A stretch of 64,000 nt of DNA from Mantis religiosa (Eukaryota > Arthropoda > Insecta > Mantodea > Mantidae): contig CM060950.1 of the NCBI GenBank assembly GCA_030765055.1, positions 21,613,903 to 21,677,902 of the forward strand, in the 5' to 3' direction. Below are positions 1 to 11,327 of this stretch, piece by piece; positions within the stretch are counted from its first letter, which is position 1; the number at the start of each line of letters is the position of its first letter. The position numbers and the translations under genes were made by a program. Under the pieces are notes generated by a model. That model ran no database searches and had not been told where the DNA came from. It saw nothing but the letters and a program-made list of their open reading frames with translations.

Positions 1-1039
1 AGTCCCTGCAGCCAGTGCAATATCAAATTTAAGTGCAAACATTTGTGAGGTGGCAGAGAACATAAATAATAAATGCCATACTCCAAAAATCACAAAAAAT
101 ATCTTCCATATTTGGAACCACATCACAATGGTCTGAAAGAACAGTCCTACATAATCATATAAAATTGTTGTTTATATACAAAATATAGTGAATAGCATAC
201 ATTAGTGAAGAATCAACCTATAGAAATACTGTGTTTAACAAAGTTGCATACATATTACAGTTTGTGTAAAACATAAAACTCAAAATGCACAAGAGAGGAT
301 AAATGAGAAAGTGGTAAGAAGGTGGGGGAGCAAGGCACTACTCAATGCAACACATTGCACCTATCACACTCACAATAAGTGGAACACTGATCCTATATCT
401 GCTATTATGCTGTGGGCTGGTCAGTGCTATTGCACATCTTTGCTTCAGAAGTGACAGAAATAAAGACCTTCTAACCAAGCTTAATCATGTAACATTTTAT
501 CAAACACACAGAATTATGCAAGATATTTCAGTTATTTATTTAATGCCTCTTTACAAGCTCCTTTTGAGAAAGCTAATTAAAACTTTGGGTAGCATATTAT
601 AACCTAAACTGAGAGCTAACACAAACTAAGGTATAGAGAGCGATAGAGAGGCTGCATTGAAAATAAGAATGCATGATTGTTGGTCCCATTACTTTTATTT
701 CTCTTATCTATTGTTTGGGGCAATGAGTTGAGCTCACTTGAAAGCTTAATTGAGTCAGTTTGCGATAATAGCTTCACTTTACTTAAATTTAAATTCAGAA
801 CATGTTTTGAAGCCACAGCTTCCATCCTCAGCCCTGGTCCATTTAGCAACACTGGAGACAAGATAACACGTGCTGGTTGCAGGAATGGTGTCATCCAGTT
901 ATTCTATGATGAAACTGCTGAGTTTATTCAATGGAGGGACTTCAAAATTCATTATGTGTTCTTTCCTTTTAACAATTGCATGTTTTCCCAAACTTTTACT
1001 TCAGTAGACACATTGATGCTTCTCAATAGTCACTTAATA
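1..1039. other. AT-rich stretch, no recognised gene
   Basis: No repeat family or known protein was recognised here. Two small plus-strand open frames exist, 345-602 (85 codons) and 677-1063 (128 codons). The second starts with a hydrophobic run that resembles a signal peptide (MLVPLLLFLLSIVWG), but it has no identifiable domain, and the opposite strand is also open for 92 codons, so it may well be chance. Confidence 0.4.
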
Positions 1040-1935
1040 ATTGATGTTATAATTGGGCAGTAAAACAAAGGTTTCCTACAGCCAATTTTTCTACAGGATT
1101 CATTAAAAACCTAAAGGGCGCATAGCATTTTGCCTGTGCGTAATTGGGTGTGCCACAGCCAGCTTTGCTCCTACATAATCTCCGCACATAAAGCATGTAT
1201 AACATTCTTACCTTATAGAAGATGCTGGAAATGTCATCCACCCTTGGCTAAATAAACATTATATTGCGACACATTCTCATTCACTCGATTAAGTTGGGCC
1301 TCTAATGCTTCAGATTTCATTTCTGATATTTTGTTTTAGTTCTTCCCATGCATGAAGACTTGTCTCATAAACTTGTCTTTCACATTACACCACAAGTAAA
1401 AATCACACACTGTTACATCAGGGGAGTGAAGGGGCATACATCGGCACTGATCACTCTATCGTCAAACACTTCCCTAAATTTATTCATGGACCCCTCTGCT
1501 GTACACTTATGGGTAGTAGCAGAATCTTGTTGAAACCCCCCACATGATTTCTCTTCTTCTGTCAGTTCATAATAAAATGGGATCAAATGTAAATTTTGGT
1601 ACCTCTCTGTATTTATAATCTGCTCGTAGATTATTGGATCGATTATGTATCTAGCACTAACAGCACACCAACTCCAACTTTGTGAACATAATGAGGGATT
1701 TCTTGAATGTCATGTGGATTTTCAGAAGCCTAGTACCAACATTATGAGTGTTGACATGACCACTGAGGTGGAACCACATATCATTGGAAAAGAACATAAG
1801 TGCTGGATCAATTAAATTGTCATTCACTAATGAAAAAAGCCTTCACAAGACTGCCGGGTGGAGTGTACACCATTAGCCCCACGCTAAGTGGCAGCTGGTA
1901 GTGGGGGAATCCAGCATGGTCGTGCGACAGGTAAA
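1040..1935 (-). mobile_element. degenerate mariner-type DDE transposase remnant
   Basis: Minus-strand translation, broken by many stops and frameshifts, gives pieces typical of a DDE transposase widespread in insects: a W-F-H-L-S-G-H-V-N stretch near 1770, an S-P-D-V-T-V-C-D-F-Y-L-W stretch near 1400-1440 (family form SPDLTPCDFFLW), and a GGxF-type C-terminal end near 1215-1240. The same protein ends are seen in better condition at 31358-31675 and 38111-38400. It is an old inactive copy. Exact ends and target duplication were not found. Confidence 0.6.
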
Positions 1936-1979
1936 ATGCTGTGTGCCCCATTAGGTCTTAAATGAAGAATTCTATATTT

Positions 1980-2146
1980 ATTAGATTATAGTTGAGTCGT
2001 ATTTAATACACATCAGCTTCACTTACGTACCTATACTGACGACATGTTTTGCAAACGATAGCTGATGTGTAATAAATATGACTCATCTATAATCTAATAA
2101 TTGTTTCGCTTCACTGTGGTGTTCCAATACAGTTAAATTTCGATAT
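1980..2146 (+). mobile_element. short Penelope-like hairpin copy (family alpha)
   Basis: A 167-bp insertion flanked by a perfect 12-bp target duplication AATTCTATATTT (1968-1979 and 2147-2158). It consists of two inverted copies of the PLE terminal repeat (around GAGTCGTATTTAATACACAT) followed by the family 3' tail, TTTCGCTTCACTGTGGTG, ending in TTTCGATAT. The same terminal repeat and tail recur at 22147, 47028, 56402 and 63274. No coding sequence is left. Confidence 0.8.
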
Positions 2147-2158
2147 AATTCTATATTT

Positions 2159-2534
2159 GTTTACTGATAATGCAACTAAAATGTTCTTTCCTTCAATTTC
2201 AATCTTTCTTTTTGTTTTACTTACATACACAAGGTTACAGTTTTCATAGATTATTTAATATATACCTGATTGAATTGTATACATTTTCTATGGTGCCAAA
2301 GCTATGATGCATTTCCTGAAAAATTTGTTGAAGCTATATTTTTATTTCAGGATAGTACATGAATTTTACAAATTGCTGACATGGTTCTTTGGTGCAAAAT
2401 GTAGTGTTTTTTCTGTGTCCTTGTTACTGAAATGTTGCAATCTTGTTACGCACCAGTCTCTTGTGCTTTGGAAAGGATGTGGTCATATTCCTGCTAGTAT
2501 TTGTTCTTTAAAGAAAGGTAAGTTTACTGTCCGG
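2159..2534. other. no recognised feature
   Basis: AT-rich sequence without a recognised repeat or gene. A plus-strand open frame at 2304-2636 runs into the adjacent SINE and is not credible as a gene. Confidence 0.4.
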
Positions 2535-2990
2535 AAAATGAGCGGGATGGCTCAGGCAGTTTCATCTGTGGCCTACCTACCCAACCCACAGGTATTTTCA
2601 GAGGTTTTCCCGGGCTGCCAGGCGAATGTTGGGTAGGTTAGTTACATCCTCTGAATTTCCTGTCCCTGCATTTCACTTTCATTATTATTTCACATCACTT
2701 CTCATCTGGTGGTCTCTTTCAGGGTAGAAGTGTCAGCAGGTTTCTCAGTGCTGCATGGCAGGATGATATGCTCCTGGTAAACACTTCCTCCTTCAATAGG
2801 ATGGTTTCTGGTCTCCGGGAAGACCTGGTGGGCCATTTTCGGACCATGGCAGGTGGGATGCTGGTTATGCTATCCGGCTGGGTGAGTTTCAAACTGTCGC
2901 GACTCCTTGGATCGGCTGCCCTGTCTCCTCTCACTCATCCTTCCTTCCGGGGATGCCCCACTTGGGTCTTAGGTACAATAAACCACAGGT
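2535..2990 (+). repeat. long tRNA-headed SINE (family Z), copy 1
   Basis: It begins with GGATGGCTCAGGCAGTTTC, which resembles a tRNA A box (TGGCTCAGGCGG in the second copy). The body is about 70-80 percent similar by eye to 18071-19505: GGTAGGTTAGTTACATCC, a GGTGGTCTCTTTCAGG segment, and a terminal GGGATGCCCCACTTGGG. The B box region is damaged here. Only one internal unit is present, whereas the 18-kb copy has an expanded 190-bp tandem array. No target duplication was found. Confidence 0.6.
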
Positions 2991-3286
2991 TTTGGTGGCG
3001 ACTACCCTCCGTATTAATCCTAATCCTACTGTAGGGAAGACTACTAAACACAGAGTGTTGGGATTTCAGATAGAAGCTCTTACTCTTGATATAATTGTCT
3101 ATATGAGTGGGTTTTCGATAAATGCGTGTTCTGTTGCCTTGCAATTTTCAGTTAAAATGTGGAAGAGACTCATCATAATCTATTTTCATCCTGAACTGAC
3201 TTCATTTGGCCTGCAGTTTTAGGAGTTTGAGGGTAGTATTTATGAGCTTTGTGGATATGATTGCAAAAACAACATATCTGTAACAA

Positions 3287-3589
3287 TTACACAAATAAAA
3301 ATATTTGTTAATTAATGTCCACTTATCTTAAGAAGTTGATGTTAATACTTCTTTTTTAAAAAATTGATTTCACGAACATTTGCTCGCATTGTCAGTTAAC
3401 ACACTTCTATGTTAACAAAAATTCTTGGAAGTGTGTTAACTGAAGATGCGAGCAAATGTTCATGAAATCGATTTCTTAAAAAAGAATAAAGAAGTATTAA
3501 CATCATCTTCTTAAGATAAGTGGACATTAATTAACAAATATTTTTATTTGTGTAATATTTATTACTCCACTGTAACTACCGTGCAATCA
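3287..3589 (+). mobile_element. Penelope-like hairpin copy (family beta)
   Basis: A 303-bp insertion with a perfect 13-bp target duplication ATATCTGTAACAA (3274-3286 and 3590-3602). The left arm from 3289 and the right arm ending at 3553 are inverted copies of one terminal repeat (ACACAAATAAAAATATTTG at the outside). After the right arm comes a 3' tail with CCACTGTAACTACC. The right arm holds a hammerhead-like core at 3440-3468. Sister copies lie at 27367, 39962 and 53895. Confidence 0.85.
3440..3468 (+). ncRNA. hammerhead-ribozyme-like core in PLE repeat
   Basis: CTGAAGA (3440-3446) is followed by a short hairpin (GAGCA 3450-3454 with TGTTC 3457-3461, one G-T wobble) and GAAAT (3464-3468). 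This is the order CUGANGA, stem II, GAAA of a hammerhead core. Stems I and III and a cleavage site were not established, so activity is unproven. Confidence 0.45.
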
Positions 3590-3602
3590 ATATCTGTAAC
3601 AA

Positions 3603-5640
3603 GTTTTAAAAACCAGTGGAAATAATGTAATTCAACATGCCTCTCAGAATTTTGCAAGAAATAAATACAGTAAAATTTCCCATGGCTAGGTCTCATGTTT
3701 GCTTGTAGAACTTGTTAAACTGAAAATAACTTTTTGACTAATATGTAGATCTGTAAGGACATGGTAATCTTCAATTTCTTCTTAAGAGGTTCTGATGTCC
3801 ATTGGCCACTTCTTAAAATAATCAAGAATTTTTGTTATGTTGGGGATAGAAACATTGAAAGAAATGACCAAGTATTCTGAGTTGAATCTGGTATCTTTAC
3901 AAAGTTTTACTACATCAAAAGGGCCTGCTTTGAAATCTTGGAAAAGAATAAAATTTGCTAACAAGCCATTTTGACTTCGTACATAAAAACCTATATATAA
4001 TTTACTACTGGCTTCATGCTATTACCAGATTTGTAGACTTTGGGGAGCACAGAATTGGATTCCCAGTTTTACTCTGAATTATCAATTTTTTTTAAAAAAA
4101 ATTGAACATATTTTATTGGTTCTACAAAAGGCTTAGGGTGCGATTCAACTTCTATATAACTGTTATCATGGAATAGGCTTTCTATCCTATTAAAATATGA
4201 TAGTCATTTTAGCATAATCCAAATCTTATTACCTTTGTCGACTTTGGTGAATGAGATTTTTCCTTTAAAGGAAAGCTTCAGCAAAATTTTCAAAAAGTGC
4301 AACAAAACTTAATTCATCTTCAGTGGCAAGGCGTTACTTTCAAAGAGGGGGAAGCTCCAAATAGTAATTTTCATTAAAATAAGAGAGAATAATTACTCAA
4401 AGAACGAAGGCTACTCTTCAGTACACTTTTTGTACAATTACATAGGCCCTTCTTGCATTGCAAGACTGCAGACACTACAAGCAGACATATTCCTGCTTCC
4501 CCACTCCACTCACGCGTAACTATTTTTCCTAGAGCTGGTTCACACAGCGTGAACAGTAAGCCTAAAATAGTGAAAGTATGCAATTCACACACTTTTGCTA
4601 ATAATTTGAAACTTTACAAGAATTTCCTATTTGTCATCACTAAATACCAATCTACATAAAATACTATTGTTAATGCTACTGAAATATACCTATAGTTGTA
4701 TTTAAAAGCACCAAATAAAACAAAAATAAACTTTTCTTCACACGCTACAGAGACTTCACATAGCTAAATCTCTCAGTGCTTCCTAACTATGAGTTGCATT
4801 TTCTGGAAACCTACAAAGCTCACAAATGTGTAAACATTCAGTATTGAATGAGCTCACAGAACTGGCCACTTGAATCTAAGCACCTGTCAAATAGCAGCAC
4901 TGTAGATGTCTGCGAATACATTTTGAAAATGAATTTAGAGCAAATAAAATATTGTTTGGCACAAATTTTCTAGTTTCTCTTCTTTTTCTCCTGAAATTCT
5001 TGAGGAAACGGTGCTTCCAACACTTCATTGCATGCTTCGCCATTCATCTACTTTATTATTTTCAAGTGTACTGTCTCCCTTCAACAGATTCTTGACTACA
5101 CACTATTTGGCATATCGACAATTTTCATGTAGAAATGCAAAGGGCAAGGATCCACTTTCGAATTATTAACAGTACACATTACAGGTACTCTAAAACACAA
5201 AACAACCTAAAGCCATCTGCCTCTCTCCCATTAGTGTTCAAATTTTACTATCTGCTTATAACTGTAATTTTTACTTTCTCACACTAGGGGACAATTAAAG
5301 TAAATAATTACCTAACTTTAGGCTAACCGATCCTACTGATCTTTTTAAAGTTAATGGTAGAAGATAAACCTGCAGAAAATGCATATTCAGGATGCTGCAG
5401 AACTTCATTTTAATATTGGATGGAGATTTTTAAGATAATATAAACATAAATCACTTCAAATTTAAATTTACTTTGAAAAAAGCACTGATACATCAAACCT
5501 AATAAAAACAATAAAAGTTTTAACTGAAAATCAAAAGCATAAAATGTAACTTTATTATACGTAGAAATTAGTTTTAGATAAAAACAGTTAAAGGCAGCTT
5601 TGAGATTATATATATATTTATAAATTTTATATATATATGT
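3603..5640. other. about 2 kb without recognised features
   Basis: AT-rich sequence with A/T runs (for example 4086-4101) and an AT-dinucleotide palindrome at about 5605-5655. Small open frames on both strands near 3782-3964 and 4374-4659 have no family resemblance and no splice context that I could support. Confidence 0.4.
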
Positions 5641-5651
5641 ATAAAATTTAT

Positions 5652-5867
5652 GCTCTCAAATAAGTCATATCAGGCGATGAATAAAATGGGTGACATGCTC
5701 AAATGAGTACAGGGTCCACACAGCTTAAGAGTTAAGAAGACATTCATCTTTCAGGATAAGGGTAAAATCCAGACGAAACCGTTATCCAGATAACACCCTG
5801 ACCGGGATTCAAACTCGGGATCTCTTGAATATGAGGCAAACATGCTACCACCTATGCTACAGAAGTT
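5652..5867 (-). repeat. tRNA-derived SINE (family S1)
   Basis: Read on the minus strand it starts TAGCATAGGTGGTAGCATG (A-box-like) and contains CGAGTTTGAATCCC (B box). Then follow the shared body words: a region around GTTATCTGGATAACGG, a CCTGAAAGATGAATG stretch and a GGACCCTGTACTC stretch. The same unit recurs at 14246, 28783, 40221 and 58706. Confidence 0.7.
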
Positions 5868-6123
5868 GCCAAAGGCTGATGATAATACACTCAGGTAACT
5901 CTTAAAGTAATGCTATTTCAGATTTGTAGAGAAATTTCATTTCCATAGAGTTATAGGAATTATGAATAGTACACTGGTTGCCATTACAACACCCCCAATA
6001 CATTACAAGATATAGCTTGCACATTCATTTATTGATAGCCCATTGCAAGTAAAGTACAGTAAGCTAGCAGAACTGAAACTGTACTTTCTTTGTATCAAAT
6101 GTATGTGTGTATTTTCAACAATA

Positions 6124-6151
6124 AAACAACAACAACAACAACAACAACAAC

Positions 6152-6237
<86 letters not shown>

Positions 6238-6246
6238 TAATAATAA
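6124..6246. repeat. (CAA)n/(TAA)n microsatellite
   Basis: About nine CAA repeats are followed by about 28 TAA repeats with one CAA interruption near the right end. It creates a long open frame of poly-Tyr/poly-Cys on the minus strand that is not a gene. Confidence 0.98.
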
Positions 6247-6436
6247 AGTAGTTTTCTTCTTCTTTTTCTAGATATTTGATGTTGACCAGCAGATAACATA
6301 ACTGAATGCCAGAAACCCTAGATTTGTCAATGATGTAGCAGTTTGAATGTTATCTGCTGCCAAAAAATTTCTGGAGGCAATGCACAACAGGCAGCAATGC
6401 ACAAATCAGTTCAATACTAGATGCAGCTTTTATTAA

Positions 6437-7372
6437 CCCTCCATCGTTCGCAGTACTTCTGGAAAGTGCCGGCCCTTTCTTTTTTTTTTAATTGCTTTTA
6501 GGTTTTGAATTTGAAATGCCATCCCTCTCATTAACTTCTTGGCTGATAGTGTATTGCTGATCTTTTCATAAGGCATTATAATTGGGGTTACACGTGCTGT
6601 GAATTTCAGCATTTGGATCCACTGGAGGCCACGCGATCAAACCCATCCATCTTTTCACAATGTGTGAAACGTGCAACATAGATGGCCTAAGCAACCCGAA
6701 TGACTTAGAATTAGCCATCCATTTACTACAGAGCAATGATGTCAATGTAGAGCAACCAGATGAACAATGTGAAGAAGACTTGATATAGATGCAGATGATT
6801 TTCTACCTGAGAAAGGAGAAGAAAATTCTGACACAGAGGAATGTGATACAGAAGGTGAACCTGTTATTTGAGATGCCTTATTTTAGTTAGGAAGAGATGG
6901 AAATACAAAGTGGGGAAAGCATCATGAACTCAGAGTTACAGAAGAAAAAGCTCACATAACCTATAGGAAGTGCAAAAAAGACTTTTGTTGCCATGAATGC
7001 TTTGCGAGTTTGGAGTTGGAAAAATAGGATAGGGTAAAATAAGAAATCAGAGGGGGAAAAAGGAGAAAATAAATAACATGTGTTATAATAAGTACCTAAA
7101 TATTGTTTATGTGCTCTATTTTCAAGTAACAAGTTGTTATATTTTTTCCCCACTATATTTTAACACCTACTGGCTTTTTGTTAACACTACAATGTTGTCT
7201 GTGTTAATCTACCATTAGTACTATTAAGATTAAACATGAAAATAAAAGATAATTGAATGAACCTTTCTAAAAATGATATACATTCACAAATATCAATAAA
7301 AGTAGTCAAAAAGTAAAGTACTAGATACTGCACGACTGACGGTGTCGAAATTAAGGTGCAACAGACATAGGG
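6437..7372 (+). mobile_element. internally deleted piggyBac-type transposon
   Basis: It is flanked on both sides by TTAA (6433-6436 and 7373-7376), and both ends start with CCCT when read inward, as in piggyBac. Inside, a plus-strand N-terminal-like acidic segment near 6661-6870 leads directly to a C-terminal cysteine-rich segment near 6923-7025 (H-E-L-R-V-T, later K-C-x-K-D-F-C-C-H-E-C-F). This resembles the piggyBac C-terminal zinc finger. The catalytic DDD core is missing, so this is a non-autonomous derivative. Confidence 0.7.
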
Positions 7373-7639
7373 TTAAACATTAACTGATATTTGAAAGTAT
7401 ACATGTTAGATCAGTCTGATATGACCAGTGCATTCCTGTATGTTATCCAGTGACTTTAGATATCCTAATGGGTCATTGCTATTGACAGCAGAGGATCACT
7501 ATATCATCTTTCCATGAAGCACAAAAAACTGCTCCAGATATCTTCTAAAAGACAAGAGTGCTTCACTACCCTTTTCCTGTGACAGAATGTGTAGTAAATG
7601 CAAGTGCTGTGCTACACCATTTCTTGACTTAAAGAGCGA

Positions 7640-8115
7640 GGTCTATTGAGGAGTCCAACCTTCCCCTTAAAAGCAGAGAGCTGCTGCAGCAAACTCTGTC
7701 AGTGTGTACATTAGTGCAATACCCGATTATCTTAAAAAGCCCACCCTTTCAGATGGAAGTGGATATGCCATTTATGCATGTCAACCCATTTGTGAATACT
7801 ACCAAAAAGCTCAGTAGACCGCAGGTGTTCTAGCACACCTGCTACTAGCTATCCAGTCTAGTACTGAGGAAATTTTAGGTGCGCCTCAATGCTATCTGGG
7901 CAGCATAGAAAGTCAGATGTACCCAATGCCCATGGGTGTACCCAATTGCCCTGTTGAGACCAACCCAATAGCAACAGCTCCCCTATGGGAGGGGCTCGAA
8001 TGTTTGGCACAACGTACTTCTAGTAACATCAGAAGTACAAGTGCAAGGGCTTTGCAGCGCTCGGACCACAGCAGCTAAAGGAATTGGAACCGTACCCTAC
8101 AGCGACCATTTCTTG
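7640..8115 (+). repeat. old copy of retroposon X
   Basis: Diverged relative of the 530-bp elements at 9665-10190 and 18725-19256. Shared blocks include GATGGAAGTGGATATGCC, a TCTAGCACACCTGCTACTAGC stretch, GAGGGGCTCGAATGTTTGGC, and TTCTAGTAACATCAGAAGTAC. The left limit is unclear and no target duplication was seen. It abuts the 5' LTR of the Gypsy element. Confidence 0.6.
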
Positions 8116-8129
8116 ACAGCAAGAAATAT

Positions 8130-8509
8130 TGTCACGGCAACCGACTTAAAAGTTTCGGCCTTGCCAGCTTAGATTAAGTTACGCTTCTAGAATGTGATAG
8201 AATGATTTGGAAATTTCTGGACTGATAGAGATTGTTTGGCTTTTGGCTCATTTTAGAACGATCGAGTTACGAATTAGGTACTTAAGGACGTGACGGCTCG
8301 CAAGAGCAGAAAAACAGAGTGAGCTGTGTTGTTGTAACGAGAGCTAATGCAACCAGCTGTCACAGTTTGTTATTGTCATCAACCTTGGTAGACTGATGGT
8401 GTATGTAACGTAATGCTGCTGTAATCTATAAGAGTATTTCTACGGAAATAAAGGAGATTTTTAATTTCTGCAACTCTGCCTTTTAATTCTACAAACCCAC
8501 AAAGTAACA
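8130..8509 (+). repeat. 5' LTR of Gypsy element
   Basis: 380 bp, TGTCACGG at the start and AAAGTAACA at the end. It aligns to the 3' LTR, but about 120 bp present in the 3' LTR between TTTCGGC and GCTTAGATT is missing here. AATAAAGGAG near 8447 is a likely polyadenylation signal in the R/U5 region. Confidence 0.9.
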
Positions 8510-8533
8510 ACTGGGGTCAGAAGTGGGATACAA
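8510..8533 (+). promoter_or_regulatory. primer-binding-site region
   Basis: ACTGGGGTCAGAAGTGGGAT directly follows the 5' LTR. A TGGGGTCAGAAGTGGGAT-type sequence at this position is typical of Gypsy-group elements. The exact tRNA primer was not determined. Confidence 0.6.
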
Positions 8534-8556
8534 CAAATCACAATCTGACTACAAAG

Positions 8557-9288
8557 ATGGCCGAACTGACCACGGAAATGAAGGCTGGGAACGAGGCCCT
8601 TGCCGAAAAATTTGAAGAGCAATTGACCAGCGTGAGAGATGACGTCACGGAGCTGGGCAAGCGGATGGGTCAAGTGGACGAGCGCATTAACGACCTAGTG
8701 GGAAAGGCCGACAATAACATCAAATCCTTTGAAGACCTGGCAAACAGCATTAACGAACTGGAGGGAAAAGCCGACAGCAACACAAAGTCCCTGAACGCCA
8801 TGGTGGAGGACGTCGTCGGCAGGAGGTTGAAGGACTGGAAGGCCAATGCGCCGGGACGCGACACAACATCGGCGCGCGTCAAACCTCCTAAATACGACAG
8901 CGTGACAACTTTGAAAGTATTCCACCACCAGTTCGACGCAGTGGCCAAGCATAACAAATGGTCACCAGAGGAAGAGGTCACACAGTTAATAGCCAGCATC
9001 CAAGGATGGGCCAAAGAAGTCCTGAATGCGGTACAGACAACGGCGGCACCCAAGGACATCTGGGAGGCCCTGGAGAATCGTTTTGGAAACCACCACTTAG
9101 CTGGAGCGTACCGCAGCCAGCTAAAGGCAAAGTCACAGCAGCCAGGGGAGATGCTGCAGGAGTTTGCCCTGGCAGTTGAGCAACTGGCTAGCAAGGCCCT
9201 AGTCGATCTCCCACCAGAGTTCGTATCCCGGGAAGCTGCCTACACATTCATTGATGGGGTACGAGACCCTGAGATTCGTCAGCTTTAA
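8557..9288 (+). CDS. Gag-like protein of Gypsy element, truncated
   Basis: Open for 243 codons from ATG 8557. The first 90 residues are rich in heptad-like A/L/V and charged residues and look like a coiled coil. Residues about 105-243 match the retrotransposon gag fold, with P-P-K-Y-D, then F-x-A-V-A, W-A-K-E-V-L and L-E-N-R-F-G landmarks. The frame stops just at the internal deletion, so no zinc-knuckle (CCHC) nucleocapsid follows. The protein could still form particles in principle, but nothing here shows that it is expressed. Confidence 0.75.
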   Translation: MAELTTEMKAGNEALAEKFEEQLTSVRDDVTELGKRMGQVDERINDLVGKADNNIKSFEDLANSINELEGKADSNTKSLNAMVEDVVGRRLKDWKANAPGRDTTSARVKPPKYDSVTTLKVFHHQFDAVAKHNKWSPEEEVTQLIASIQGWAKEVLNAVQTTAAPKDIWEALENRFGNHHLAGAYRSQLKAKSQQPGEMLQEFALAVEQLASKALVDLPPEFVSREAAYTFIDGVRDPEIRQL

Positions 9289-9290
9289 GA

Positions 9291-11316
9291 ACCTGGAAGG
9301 CCAGACAGTACGTTGGGTCCAGAGGCTGCAGGAGTACGACTTCGCCTCTGAACATCGTAGAGGGAAGAGCCACGGTAACGCAGACGCCATGTCTCGAAGA
9401 CCCTGCCTAGAGGAGTGCGGCCAATGCACAAGAGTGGTGCGTGCCGCAGCAGTCCGAGTAGTCACGGCAGTACCTGCGGATGGCTGGGATAGCGCAGGAC
9501 TGAGGAGGGAACAGCTGGCGGACGCAGATTTGGGGCCACTCTTGAGAGAAGTGGAGACAGGGACAAGCCCAACCTGGGAGGACATCGCACCGAGGAGCAC
9601 ATCCTACAAGTCGTACTGGGCCCAATGGAATTCATTGAAGACAAGAGGGCGTGCTGTTCTGGGTTTAGCCCAGAGGTTCTACTCCCATTAGTCCTGAACC
9701 CGTAGGAACTGGACCCGGGCCTCCTTCAACCAGGGAGTATCCGAGCTGTCCCAAAGGGTGCTCGGCGTCCTCCGAGGTGCTTTCCATGGGACAAGACCTA
9801 GAGACTAACAAGCCCCCCCATCTGGTCCTATGGACTCAAGACGGGATGGAAGTGGATACGCCACTTACGCGTGTCAACACTCAAGGTGAAGACTACCAAA
9901 AAACCTCGGTGGGGCCCCCTGGTGATCTAGCACACCTACTAGCTTTGCAGGCTAGTACCCGGGAGAATTAATGGCTTCCCTCAACCCCGTCCGAAGACGT
10001 ACCTGATTCCCACGGGTTTCGGGAACACACTGCCCCCTCGAGTCCATCCCAATCCGAACAACTCCCGAAGGAGGGGCTCGGCTGTTCGGCCCGAGGTTCC
10101 TCTAGTAACGTCAGAGGTACCACAAGTGCTAACGGTCCGCAGCGCCCGCACTTTGGCAGCTGATAGGGACGGATCCCTTCCCCTACGGGAGCTGTTCTGG
10201 GTATGGGAATCGCCTGATGGGAAGACGCAGAGAGAGCAGTTGATACTTCCCCGAAGTAAGGTCCCGGAAGTCTTGGAGGAAGTGCACGCTGGTACTTCAG
10301 GAGGACACCTGGGAGCAAACCGGACGATCGACAAATTTCGACAGCGCTACTACTAGCTGAGGCTCCGAGCAGATCCTGAGAGATGGTGCCGTCAATGTCA
10401 CGTGTGCGCAGCAAGTCGTGGCCCCCAGACTAGGAGCCGGGGTCGCATGCAGCAGTACAATGTTGGAGCGCCATCCGAAAGGATCGCCGTCGACATAGCT
10501 GGACCATTCCCCGTGTCGGACCGAGGCAACAAGTACCTGATGGTGGTCGTGGACTACTTCACCAAGTGGCCGGAGGTGTTTGCCATTCCGAACCGGGAGG
10601 CAAAGACAATCACGGACTGCCTTGTGGAGCAAGTGTTCTGCCGATTTGGGGTGCCGCTAGAGCTCCACAGCGACCAGGGCACCAATTTTGAATCCAACCT
10701 GATGAAGGAGGCACTAGAAAGACTTTGGGTGAACAAGACACACCACATCCCTACATCCCCAGTCGGACGGCATGGTCGAGAGATACATCAAGACCTTAGA
10801 AGAACACCCGAGGAAGGTCGTGGCCAGCCATCAGCGAGACTGGGATATAAAGGTGCCACTGTTCTTACTGGCCTACCACTTGTCAACACACGACACCACT
10901 GGGATGACGCCAGCCAGTTTAATGTTCGGCCGAGAGCTACGCCTCCCCTGTGAGCTGGCTTTTGAAAGCCCCCCGGACGCAAAACAGCCAGCAACTGAGT
11001 ATGTGGAAAACCTGGTGGACATCTCCAAGACATGCATGAGATGGCTTGTCAGAACATCCAGAAGGCGAGCGACCGCATGAAGACCCGATACGACAGGCAA
11101 GCCAACAGCCAAGGGTTCCAGCAGGGTGACCTAGTTTGGTTATACCATCCTACCAGGACCAAGGGACGATGCCCGAAACTCCAGCAACCATGGCAAGGAC
11201 TGTACCGGTTGGTGAAGAGGATTAACGACGTGGTCTACCGCATCCAGAAGGTGCTGGTGGCACACTTGGATCATCTGGCCCACTACAATGGAGCTGTTCA
11301 GGACGATCAGCCTTGA
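9291..11316 (+). pseudogene. pol remnant: RNase H end and integrase, broken
   Basis: From about 9285 the frame reads S-F-K-N-L-E-G-Q-T-V-R-W-V-Q-R-L-Q-E-Y-D-F (RNase H end) and N-A-D-A-M-S-R-R-P-C. After retroposon X it resumes with the integrase zinc-binding region (V-H-A-G-T-S-G-G-H-L-G near 10290, C-R-Q-C-H-V-C near 10390). A TAG interrupts at about 10354. The integrase core shows V-D-I-A-G-P-F and H-S-D-Q-G-T-N, and the E of V-E-R-Y-I-K-T follows in another frame (frameshift near 10765). A second frameshift lies near 11030. The C-terminal part at 11032-11316 ends at a TGA shortly before the polypurine tract. Confidence 0.85.
9665..10190 (+). mobile_element. retroposon X inserted in Gypsy pol
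   Basis: A 526-bp insertion with a perfect 12-bp target duplication GCTGTTCTGGGT (9653-9664 and 10191-10202). Removing it restores the reading line between RNase H/linker and the W-E-S-P-D-G-K part of integrase. It ends in CCCCTACGGGA, has no poly-A tail, is GC rich and has no long open frame of its own. It is 85-90 percent similar by eye to 18725-19256. Unidentified SINE-like family. Confidence 0.85.
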
Positions 11317-11327
11317 GGAGGGAGCAG

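Noticed and set aside
677..1063. Secreted-protein-like frame
   Set aside because: Hydrophobic start only; no homology recognised, no splice or promoter context, opposite strand also open. Not listed as a gene.
3287..3589. CRISPR-like or terminator-like palindromes
   Set aside because: Eukaryotic context, two arms only, no spacers; the target duplications identify a mobile element.
6003..6299. Minus-strand open frame of poly-Tyr/poly-Cys
   Set aside because: It is only the translation of the (CAA)n/(TAA)n microsatellite.
8670..9194. 174-codon minus-strand frame
   Set aside because: It is the shadow of the GC-rich gag frame on the other strand; the plus frame has the gag landmarks.
9968..10414. 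Long open frames on the minus strand inside retroposon X and at 19046-19540
   Set aside because: They arise from high G+C and few stops in retroposon X. The two copies do not preserve a single frame to a common end.
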